From assembly GCA_900556515.1 (NCBI GenBank), contig USPH01000007.1:1-16242 (forward strand): a stretch of DNA of 16,242 nt, read 5' to 3'. The stretch is from an uncultured Collinsella sp. (GTDB lineage: Bacteria > Actinomycetota > Coriobacteriia > Coriobacteriales > Coriobacteriaceae). How positions within the stretch are numbered: the stretch's first letter is position 1; every line of letters begins with the position of its first letter. This document shows positions 1 through 6,568 of the stretch, piece after piece. Under the pieces are notes generated by a model. That model searched no databases and was not told the DNA's origin. It worked only from the letters and a program-made list of their open reading frames with translations. The translations under genes and the position numbers were made by a program.

Positions 1-454
1 ACACACGCGGGAAAATCCGCTTTATATCTAGATTTTTAAAAGCGGGCAACTCCTTTGCACCGGTCGTGAGCAAGATATTCCCGGCAGTATTTTCGAGATA
101 TTCTGCCGCTTCTGCTGCTGTTTCAAACACGATACTGTTCTTCGGCAATTCGCTTTCGGTACGGAGCAATCGATGGTACTCAACGCCTGTCGTTTCGCAC
201 GCTTCACAAATGGTGCGCGTGGCTTCTGTTGCATAGGGGTGCGTTGCGTCCACACAGATTGACGCACCATGCAAAAGTTTCGTCATCTCTGCGGCAGTGC
301 ATCTACCTACATGAATTGTGATATTTTCATTCTCGTCTTGTTCTTCTGCGCCGATCTCTGTTGCAACACTGACAAGAACTTCTACGCCGAGATTTGCCAA
401 AATTTTTGAAAACTGTCTGCCCTCTGTCGTTCCGCTGAACACCACAGCTTTCAT
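1..454 (-). CDS. cobK: Precorrin-6A reductase CobK, C-terminus cut by window edge
   Basis: CobK/CbiJ reduces the precorrin-6A (or cobalt-precorrin-6A) macrocycle with NADPH during adenosylcobalamin ring synthesis, in the cytosol. The reverse strand reads from ATG at 454 and stays open to base 1, about 151 residues of the usual ~250. It opens with MKAVVFSGTTEGR, the nucleotide-binding glycine-rich start typical of the family. Further in are CVDATHPYATEAT (the conserved D-A-T-H-P-Y-A block) and YHRLLRTES, then NILLTTGAKEL, also family-typical. The ATG overlaps the cobJ stop as ATGA, a normal translational coupling in cob operons; an AAGGGGG lies about 11 bases upstream inside cobJ. Codon use (many GAA, AAA, TTT) and lower GC are unlike the his operon, so this segment seems to come from another genome. 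Identity is firm; its belonging to this chromosome is doubtful. Confidence 0.88.
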   Translation of the reverse strand, partial: MKAVVFSGTTEGRQFSKILANLGVEVLVSVATEIGAEEQDENENITIHVGRCTAAEMTKLLHGASICVDATHPYATEATRTICEACETTGVEYHRLLRTESELPKNSIVFETAAEAAEYLENTAGNILLTTGAKELPAFKNLDIKRIFPRV

Positions 455-858
455 ACCGTGCGATACCCCCTTGGCGTTACCATTTTGCTTTCGATATTCT
501 TTGTTGCTTTGTTGCCTATATATACAGTCGTGAACATATCGACCTGCTCGTTTTCAAGTTCGCGGAGCGTTATGATCTCACTTTGCTGCCTTTCTCTGCC
601 AATGTTGCGTACGATGCCGCAGACGGTCTCCTCCGATTTGCCGTTTTGGAGCAAAATACGGACGGCACGCTGTAAATAATCGGGCCGTCCTTTCGAAGAC
701 GGGTTGTAGATTGCCACGCAGAAATCGCCCATGGCGGCGCAGGCAAGACGCTTTTCAATTATCTCCCATGGGGTGAGTCGGTCGGAAAGGGAAATTACGC
801 AAAAATCATGCGCAAGCGGTGCGCCCAAAACCGCACCGCCGCTGAGCGCCGCCGTAAG
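451..858 (-). pseudogene. cobJ: 3' half of cobJ (precorrin-3B C17-methyltransferase), 5' half absent
   Basis: CobJ/CbiH methylates C-17 of precorrin-3B with S-adenosylmethionine and contracts the ring. The last ~135 residues of this frame match the C-terminal half of the family: TAALSGGAVLGAPL, HDFCVISLSDRLTPWE, GDFCVAIYNPSSKGRPDYL, then VRNIGRERQ and FTTVYIGN near the end. Full-length CobJ is about 240-250 residues; the N-terminal SAM-binding half is missing and replaced by an unrelated sequence. Its TGA at 453-451 overlaps the cobK ATG, so the pair is an intact operon fragment. Codon use and GC match cobK and not the sequence to the right of ~860. It is listed separately so the fragment is not lost inside the chimeric frame. 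It may be a true pseudogene or half of an intact gene brought in by misassembly. Confidence 0.8.
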
Positions 859-2193
859 ACCCTGCGGCCCGTACAGCGCGCTGTAGGCGTTGCCCGACGT
901 AGCGGTCACGGCGTCCTGGGCCGCCTTGGCCGCAGCCTGCGCCTTGGCAAGGTTTGCCTCCTGAGCCTGCTTGCCCAGCGTCAGCGCGTCGACGTACGTA
1001 TCGGACCCAGCGGCAATTCCACTTATGCCGCCCGAGATCTGCTGTGCGCTCCCCTGCAGCTTGGAAAGGCCCGCCGAAAGATCGGACGCACCGCCCTTAA
1101 GCTGCACGGCACCGGCATTAACCCCCTCGGCACCGGCATTAAGGTTGCTCACGCCTTCGACCAGCGTGGGGACCTGCGCGTTGAGCTGACTCGTACCCGC
1201 CGCGAGCGCAGCGGCGCCACTGGACAGCGTGCCGGCACCGGTATTGGCCGTGGCAAGCGAGGCCGCGAGCGTCTTGACACCGTCGGCAACCTGGCCAGCA
1301 CCGCTATTGGCCGTAGCAATACCGTTGGAGAGCTCCACGAGCTGGCTCGTATCCATGCTGCTCGAGTCCACATCGATGGCAAGATTCAGCGGCACGCCGA
1401 CAATCTGCCAGCCATCAAACTCAAAATCCTCAACATCGGTCGTAATGGTGTAGTCTCCGGTGCTGCCGGGAATCACCATGTAGGTAAGCTGCGTGTTGGA
1501 GCCGTTGGCAGCAACCGTGGCGCCCTCAGCCTCAATATCGTGTGCCTCGGCATCCTTAAGCTGACCGGTAATCTGAACCAGGTAGTTATCGGCATAATCG
1601 CCACCGGTATAGTCGTCATTCTTTTCGACCTTGAGCTTCATGGTGAGCTTGCCGCTCTTGCCCGCCAAATCCTTGGCGTCGATATCGCGGCCATCGAGCT
1701 GGTATGCCACGGTGACGTTCCACGGCATCTGAGTGTTCTTGTCCAGATCGCCCTGGTAGACAAAGTCCTGCACTCCCTGGCCCGTAACGGCAACCGACCC
1801 GCTGTCGTCCGTTAGTTTTTGAGTCGTCGATAGGTTGGTCACTTTGTTATAGGTGCCGGCATCGTCGATCTTGACGCCCTTATTGGCCTCGAAGCTATTG
1901 ACCACGTAAACACCCGTGCGATTGCCGTCGGCATCGGTTTTGACGTATACGACCTGGTTTTTCTTATATCCCGGCGTGCTGTTATCGGAGTCCGTCGCCA
2001 TCTGTTCACTCGTAGCCGAGGCAGCGCTCGTCGACCCTACGCCGTCGGCGAACACAACGGCACCGGGAACGGTAAGGGCCACGGTCAGACCGGCGGCAAG
2101 AGCGAGCGCAGCGATGCGCTTATGGGGACGACGTACAAGATCGCGTTGGGCTTTGAGCTCTTTCGAAGCGGTATCAGTGGTATGGGTATGCAT
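451..2193 (-). CDS. Chimeric frame: YhgE/Pip-like membrane protein N-terminus fused to CobJ C-terminus
   Basis: This is one open frame with two unrelated halves. Residues ~1-445 form a secreted or membrane-anchored protein: a basic start, a hydrophobic segment at ~25-48 (RIAALALAAGLTVALTVPGA) that is a signal peptide or anchor, an acidic extracytoplasmic domain, then a Gly/Ala/Leu repeat region (LSSGAAALAAG, LNAGAEGVNAG, LKGGASDLSAGL). That repeat is typical of YhgE/Pip-domain proteins, which normally continue into C-terminal membrane helices missing here. From about LTAALSGGAVLGAPL onward the frame is CobJ. ATG at 2193 is chosen because AAGGA lies ~9 bases upstream and the hydrophobic segment follows; the frame is open further upstream to 2508 but there runs inside the MMPL gene. 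It starts 32 bases after the MMPL stop, so the two probably form an operon. The real YhgE-like gene is truncated at the join; the fused product is unlikely to be a designed protein. Confidence 0.7.
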   Translation of the reverse strand: MHTHTTDTASKELKAQRDLVRRPHKRIAALALAAGLTVALTVPGAVVFADGVGSTSAASATSEQMATDSDNSTPGYKKNQVVYVKTDADGNRTGVYVVNSFEANKGVKIDDAGTYNKVTNLSTTQKLTDDSGSVAVTGQGVQDFVYQGDLDKNTQMPWNVTVAYQLDGRDIDAKDLAGKSGKLTMKLKVEKNDDYTGGDYADNYLVQITGQLKDAEAHDIEAEGATVAANGSNTQLTYMVIPGSTGDYTITTDVEDFEFDGWQIVGVPLNLAIDVDSSSMDTSQLVELSNGIATANSGAGQVADGVKTLAASLATANTGAGTLSSGAAALAAGTSQLNAQVPTLVEGVSNLNAGAEGVNAGAVQLKGGASDLSAGLSKLQGSAQQISGGISGIAAGSDTYVDALTLGKQAQEANLAKAQAAAKAAQDAVTATSGNAYSALYGPQGLTAALSGGAVLGAPLAHDFCVISLSDRLTPWEIIEKRLACAAMGDFCVAIYNPSSKGRPDYLQRAVRILLQNGKSEETVCGIVRNIGRERQQSEIITLRELENEQVDMFTTVYIGNKATKNIESKMVTPRGYRTV

Positions 2194-2225
2194 TGCGGTA
2201 TTCCTTCCAACTGCTTTGTAAAACG

Positions 2226-4352
2226 TTACTGAGCGGAGCCGTCCGCAGCCGATGCCTCGGTGGTATCCGAAACCGGATCCTGGGCATCCTTGGGCAAAAA
2301 ATGAGCTTTGAGCGTGGTCTTGCCGATGAGGCCATCGAGCACATACAGGAAACCCGGCAGCGCAAAGAGTACGGCGACTAGGGAGATGCTCACGCCGACG
2401 CCCAGGAACCAGCCGATCTGCTTGAGCACGCCGTGGCTCGAGATCGCATGGATCAGGAAGCCACTGATCAGCAGAACCGATCCAGAGGTCAAAACAGGAA
2501 TCGTGCAAGCTTCCATGGTCTCGAGTAGCGCTTCGCGCTTATGCATGGTCACGCGGTCCTCACGATAGCGGTCAGCAATCAGGATGCCGTAGTCGACGGC
2601 AACGCCCAGCTGGATGGAGCTCACAATTAAGTAGGCGAGGAAGAACTCGTGCATACCGGTGTAGAGCGGTGCAGCAAAGTTGATCCAGATCGAGGTCTCA
2701 ATCACGAGCACCAAGATGATCGGCAGGCTCAGCGACTTGGTGGCCAGCAGCAAGACCGCGAACACGGCCACGACGGCGATGAGGTCGACCTTGCCCTTAT
2801 CGACGGTGATGGTGTCCTTAAGGTCGGTGGTGCTCACGCCCTCGCCGGCGAGCATTGCCTTACCCGGATAATGTTTGTCCGCGATACAACGAATCTTCTT
2901 GACCAGCTTAAATGTACTCGGACCTTCGTAGGGCGCGGTAACCGTGAGCACCAAACGGCTGTAGTGCTCTCCCTCCACCAGATCGAGCGTGTCCTTTTCG
3001 GCCATGCCCGTGGGGATATAGGGACTCGCAACGTCAACATAGCTCTGGATGGACTTGACCTCGGGGAGCGCCTTGAGCTCATTGGAGAGTGCCTGCTCCT
3101 CGCTCACCTCTCCACGGGGAACGAGCACAACGTAGGTATCGGAGTTGCCAAAGACCTCCTTGACCTTGTCCATATCCTGACCAAGCCGCGTATCCGAACC
3201 AAAAATGTGCGAAGTGCCGTAGTAGTACGTGATATCGCTGGAGGTCGATGCCACACGCGCAGGGTAAACCACGGCGAGGATCACGACGGCAGCGGGGATA
3301 CAGACCTTGAGCACCAGACGGGCGAACTTACCCAGCGGCGGGACAAAGGGCCTGTGCTGCGATTTTTGCACAAAGCCATCGAACTGAACGAACATCGAAG
3401 GAACAAAGGTAAAGACCGATACCAGGCTGATGGCGATACCCTTTGCAAGGGCAAGACCAAGGTCGGGGCCGATCTTAAACTGCATGGCGGCAAGCGCGAT
3501 AAAGCCGATGCAGACCGTGCAACCGCTCGAAAACACGGCGACCGAGGACAGGCAGCACGACTGCACCATGTCTTCGGCAACGCTGCCGTGGCGGCCACGC
3601 TCCTCGTTAAAGCGGTGCAGCAAAAAGACCGAGAAGTCCAGCGCGATGGCAACCTGCAAAATGGAGCCCGCAGAGTTGGTGACAAAGCTAATCTCGCCAA
3701 AGATGAGGTTGGTGCCCCAGTTGATAAACACCGAGACGCCCAGGCCCAGCAGCACCAGGATGGGTTCGGCCCAGCTGGTAGTCGTGATGACCAGAATCAC
3801 GAAGATAATCGCTATGACAGCGACCGTGATAATGCTGATCTGCTGCTCGGTCGATGTGGTGGCGAGCGCGTTAGACATGGCCGAGCCCGTAATGGCGCCC
3901 TCGTCGCCCACGATATCTCGAATAGCGTCGGTTGCCTCGATCTCCTTTTCGGAATTAACCGTCACCGTAAACAGGGCGTTGTTCTTTTTGTAATAGGTCT
4001 CAACGGTGTCTTTGTCTTGCGTGGCAAGCGGCTGATCGATATCTGCCGCGTCGTCAAGCCATAGGACCTCCTCGACGCCGTCGACCTTTTTGATTTTGTC
4101 CTTGTATTTGAGCGCCTGAGCGATCGAGACATTGGGCACCATAACGCGACAGTTGGGAATGTCACCCTCAAACTCATCACCCATGGTATTCAGAGCGACG
4201 GTCGACGCCGCTTCGTCGGGCAGATAGCTCGTAATGTCGTAGTTAACGCCTACAAACTGGCGCAGGAACAGGCATACCAGTGCTGCCACCGCATAGAACG
4301 CGATGATGGGTTTGCGGTGCTTCACGACCCATCGAAATAGCTTCTCTTTCAA
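2226..4352 (-). CDS. MMPL-family (RND superfamily) membrane transporter
   Basis: A predicted inner-membrane exporter of the MMPL/YdfJ type, driven by the proton gradient; the substrate is not readable from sequence (lipids, siderophores and drugs are known for the family). The ~708-residue protein shows two similar halves. Each begins with a single helix, has a large extracytoplasmic loop, then a cluster of about five helices. Both halves carry the family motif with an in-membrane Asp: LDFSVFLLHRFNEER and VDYGILIADRYREDR. Length and pattern fit ~12 membrane segments, with a short acidic tail. The first TTG (4358) directly abuts GGAGGA, whereas TTG at 4352 has the usual ~6-base spacing, so 4352 is chosen; 4358 remains possible. 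A YhgE/Pip-like gene follows after 32 bases, and such pairs may act together in envelope transport (inference). Confidence 0.88.
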   Translation of the reverse strand: MKEKLFRWVVKHRKPIIAFYAVAALVCLFLRQFVGVNYDITSYLPDEAASTVALNTMGDEFEGDIPNCRVMVPNVSIAQALKYKDKIKKVDGVEEVLWLDDAADIDQPLATQDKDTVETYYKKNNALFTVTVNSEKEIEATDAIRDIVGDEGAITGSAMSNALATTSTEQQISIITVAVIAIIFVILVITTTSWAEPILVLLGLGVSVFINWGTNLIFGEISFVTNSAGSILQVAIALDFSVFLLHRFNEERGRHGSVAEDMVQSCCLSSVAVFSSGCTVCIGFIALAAMQFKIGPDLGLALAKGIAISLVSVFTFVPSMFVQFDGFVQKSQHRPFVPPLGKFARLVLKVCIPAAVVILAVVYPARVASTSSDITYYYGTSHIFGSDTRLGQDMDKVKEVFGNSDTYVVLVPRGEVSEEQALSNELKALPEVKSIQSYVDVASPYIPTGMAEKDTLDLVEGEHYSRLVLTVTAPYEGPSTFKLVKKIRCIADKHYPGKAMLAGEGVSTTDLKDTITVDKGKVDLIAVVAVFAVLLLATKSLSLPIILVLVIETSIWINFAAPLYTGMHEFFLAYLIVSSIQLGVAVDYGILIADRYREDRVTMHKREALLETMEACTIPVLTSGSVLLISGFLIHAISSHGVLKQIGWFLGVGVSISLVAVLFALPGFLYVLDGLIGKTTLKAHFLPKDAQDPVSDTTEASAADGSAQ

Positions 4353-4392
4353 CCTCAATCCTCCATAACGCTCAGCCTATGTTTTGCTCTTT

Positions 4393-4421
4393 GTTATATT
4401 CCACATTTGGTAGTTATACAA
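4393..4421 (-). promoter_or_regulatory. Possible promoter for the MMPL operon
   Basis: On the reverse strand TTGTAT (4421-4416) and TATAAC (4398-4393) are separated by exactly 17 bases in an AT-rich patch ~40 bases upstream of the MMPL start. The -10 is good and the -35 is weak (3/6). TATAAC occurs again at 4418-4413, a direct repeat about two helical turns away that could bind a regulator. The same patch read forward has TTGTTA (4391-4396) and TATACA (4415-4420), so a divergent his promoter may overlap it. Confidence 0.35.
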
Positions 4422-4681
4422 CATGTGTAGGATAAAGGCGCCATAAAGATATGCGATTGACGCGGTCCCGGAGCCAAAACAGCCGCTGCAGAAGCAGTTC
4501 GGAAAAGGTCCTCAGCGGAAACTGCATCCCAGTTTTTAGACGAAAAACGGGATATGGTTTCTGGTTGGCCTAGATAATCGTCAGATTTAGCTGAGCGTCT
4601 GCCCCTATGTTTCCAAATGAATACGGTGTGAGCTGCGGACAAGGATTTTCCCCGCAAGCACTCTAGTATGCTAAAGTACCC

Positions 4682-4711
4682 AAAAGACCGGCGGAGCTAT
4701 GCCGGTCGTTT
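4682..4711 (+). terminator. Hairpin before hisZG, attenuator- or terminator-like
   Basis: GACCGGC (4686-4692) and GCCGGTC (4701-4707) form a perfect 7-bp stem with an 8-base loop, flanked by AAAA on the left and GTTTG on the right, so the stem can extend past one mismatch. The run of T is short, so forward termination would be weak; read in reverse it is followed by TTTT. It lies 37 bases before the hisZG start, where it could act as an attenuator. Role unproven. Confidence 0.35.
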
Positions 4712-4747
4712 GTTCTGTATGCAACACAGCATGAGGAGGCTCACCAG

Positions 4748-6463
4748 ATGACGGCCACACCGTGGGGATTCCGGGACATATTGCCCGAGGAGGCTCAGGC
4801 GCGCGAGGAGATTGCGCTGACGGTGAAGGGCTGCTTTAGGGAGCATCATTATCTGCCGGTTGAGACGCCGCTGCTCGAGGACAAGGGCTCGCTCGAGGAG
4901 GGCGGCCGTATCGCGGACACGCCGTTTAAGCTTTTTGACGATGACGGCCGCTTGTTGGTGGTTCGTCCCGACAATACGTTGCCGATCGTGCGTTTGGTCT
5001 CGACCCGCATGCGCGCGGCCGACTTGCCGCTGCGCCTGCGCTATGAGGCGCCGGTGGTTCGCGAATGCCAGCGCAATGCCGGCGGTTCGCGTCAATTTAC
5101 CCAGCTGGGTTTTGAGCTCATCGGCGCGGGCGATACCGCGGGCGATGTCGAGATCGTCTCGCTGGTGGCCGAGGCCGTTCGCAAGTTGGCGCTGCCCGAT
5201 GCGCGCATTATCGCAGGTAGCGTGCGCCCGTTTAAGGAGCTGCTCGCGGCGTGCGAGGATCGCGAGCTGGCTGCCGAGGCTCTGCGCTGCGTGCACGCCA
5301 ACGACTTTGTGGGCCTCGATGCCCGCGTGGCGGCAAGCGCCGAGACCGATGCCGTTAAGGCCGCCGTCAGCGAACTGCCGCGCCTGCATGGTGGGGCCGA
5401 AGTGCTCGATCGCGTGGATGCGCTGCTGGCGGCTGCCGGTATTGTCGCGCCGCTCACGCGTGAGCTGCGCGCGCTGGTCGAGGGCCTGGCGCCCGAGGAC
5501 GCTCAGGTGCTGTCCTTCGACTTTTCCATTATGAATTCTTTCGATTACTACACGGGCCTGGTCTTTAAGGCCTATGCCGGTGGCCTGCCCGATCCGGTGG
5601 GCTCGGGCGGTCGCTACGACTCTATCTTTACCGACGCGTTCGGCGACGGCATCGAGGTGCCGGCGGCGGGCTTCGCCTTTTCGCTCGAGCGTCTGGAGGC
5701 CGCGTGCACCTCTGCCGAGGACGCCGCCTCCGATGGTGACCACGCCGTGGGCCGCGGCGCCGAAGGCCCGCTACGCATCGCCGTGCCCAAGGGCTCGCTT
5801 AAGGCCGACACGCTCGACGTGCTCGAGGCCGCGGGCCTGGACGTCTCTGAGCTGCGCGACCCCGGCCGTCACCTGATTGTGCGCGGTCGCGACACGCGTG
5901 CCGGCGAGGGCACGGTCGGCGATATCGAGTTTGTCATCGTGCGTCCCAGCGACGCGCCCGCTTTTGTGGGCTGTGGTGGTGCCGATTGCGGCATCTGTGG
6001 CTGGGACTCGCTCATCGAGGCAGACCTCAACTTGCTGCAGCTGGTCGATCTGGGCTACGGCCTGTGCACGTTTATCGAGGCAGAGCCCGCGTGGCGCGCC
6101 GGCCAGGCCGAGCGCAACTATGCCCGCCGCGGGTCGCTTCGCGTGGCCACCAAGTATCCGCGCATCGCGAGTGCCTGGTATGCCGAGCGCGGCGTGAACG
6201 CCGATATCGTCTCACTGCACGGCAACATCGAGCTGGGCCCCATCGTCGGCATGACCGATCGCATCGTGGATATTACCGCCACGGGCGCCACGCTGCGCGA
6301 TAACGACCTGGTCATCACCGGCCGCATCATGGACTGCACGGCCCGCTTCTTTGTCAATCCGGGCGCCGCACGTCTGGATCCGCGCGTACGCAATCTGGCA
6401 GATCGCTTGGCGGCAGCCGTGAAGGGCAAGCATTTTGAGCCCGTTGCGGGCTCGGCACAATAG
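4748..6463 (+). CDS. hisZG: Fused ATP phosphoribosyltransferase: HisZ regulatory domain + HisG short-form catalytic domain
   Basis: It catalyses the committed step of histidine synthesis, ATP + PRPP to phosphoribosyl-ATP. Residues 1 to ~325 are HisZ, the HisRS-like regulatory subunit: WGFRDILPEEA at the start, VRPDNTLPIVR (72-82, motif-2 region), DYYTG (266-270) and SGGRYD (286-291, motif 3). A ~20-residue acidic/Gly linker follows. From about residue 340 (LRIAVPKGS) comes a ~215-residue HisG of the short type, which depends on HisZ. It includes ATKYPRIASAWY and the complete HisG signature with its PRPP loop at 495-516 (E-x5-G ... D-I-T-A-T-G-A-T-L). In most bacteria these are two genes, so the fusion fixes a 1:1 ratio. 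An unusual C409-x4-C414-x2-C417 sits in the HisG half. ATG at 4748 follows AGGAGG by 8 bases. It is the first gene of the his operon. Confidence 0.93.
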   Translation: MTATPWGFRDILPEEAQAREEIALTVKGCFREHHYLPVETPLLEDKGSLEEGGRIADTPFKLFDDDGRLLVVRPDNTLPIVRLVSTRMRAADLPLRLRYEAPVVRECQRNAGGSRQFTQLGFELIGAGDTAGDVEIVSLVAEAVRKLALPDARIIAGSVRPFKELLAACEDRELAAEALRCVHANDFVGLDARVAASAETDAVKAAVSELPRLHGGAEVLDRVDALLAAAGIVAPLTRELRALVEGLAPEDAQVLSFDFSIMNSFDYYTGLVFKAYAGGLPDPVGSGGRYDSIFTDAFGDGIEVPAAGFAFSLERLEAACTSAEDAASDGDHAVGRGAEGPLRIAVPKGSLKADTLDVLEAAGLDVSELRDPGRHLIVRGRDTRAGEGTVGDIEFVIVRPSDAPAFVGCGGADCGICGWDSLIEADLNLLQLVDLGYGLCTFIEAEPAWRAGQAERNYARRGSLRVATKYPRIASAWYAERGVNADIVSLHGNIELGPIVGMTDRIVDITATGATLRDNDLVITGRIMDCTARFFVNPGAARLDPRVRNLADRLAAAVKGKHFEPVAGSAQ

Positions 6464-6500
6464 CGCGAGCACTCACGGGCGCCCCAACGTCCGGGCTGCG

Positions 6501-6535
6501 GGCCGACTGGCGCCGCCGTCCGGCCTCTCGTTTTT
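6501..6535 (+). terminator. Possible internal terminator/attenuator between hisZG and hisD
   Basis: In the 105-base gap after hisZG, GGCCGAC (6501-6507) can pair with GTC-C-GGCC (6518-6525, one bulged C), and TTTTT follows at 6531-6535. The T run starts five bases after the stem, so it is not an ideal terminator; partial read-through would let hisZG be made in excess of hisD-hisE. Confidence 0.38.
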
Positions 6536-6568
6536 CGAACACAACCTCGACCGATAGGGGATACCGAA

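Larger units (their letters stand above)
4353..4747. other. Divergent intergenic region with several potential RNA hairpins
   Basis: The ~395 bases between the divergent MMPL and hisZG genes hold no convincing gene; an 87-codon reverse frame (4657-4394) lacks family features and overlaps the promoter patch. GC is lower than in the flanking genes. Several perfect stems can be read. CCGCTG (4483-4488) pairs with CAGCGG (4513-4518), and GCAGTT (4494-4499) with AACTGC (4520-4525); these interleave as in an H-type pseudoknot. A 9-bp hairpin with one bulge spans 4528-4551. TGCGG/CCGCA (4634-4638/4652-4656) encloses GGA/TCC. A 7-bp hairpin lies at 4686-4707. If his transcription starts near 4425, this would be a ~320-base leader. 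No run of His codons and no T-box core was seen. The AGGAGG at 4734-4739 is the hisZG ribosome site. Confidence 0.45.

Noticed and set aside
808..1815. Forward open frame of 335 codons
   Set aside because: Antisense shadow of the YhgE-like repeat region; Arg-rich, no recognisable domain.
2194..2508. N-terminal extension of the YhgE-like frame up to 2508
   Set aside because: It lies inside the MMPL gene in another frame; a good ribosome site and signal-like segment favour ATG at 2193.
2649..4064. Long forward open frame (471 codons) opposite the MMPL gene
   Set aside because: Composition is His/Arg/Asp-rich with no family motifs; it is the antisense shadow of a clear membrane protein.
4394..4657. 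87-codon reverse frame in the MMPL-hisZG gap
   Set aside because: No ribosome site, no family features, and it covers the probable promoter patch and hairpins.
4440..4747. T-box riboswitch or his leader peptide
   Set aside because: No T-box core such as GGTGGNACCGCG and no short frame with a run of CAC/CAT codons was found.
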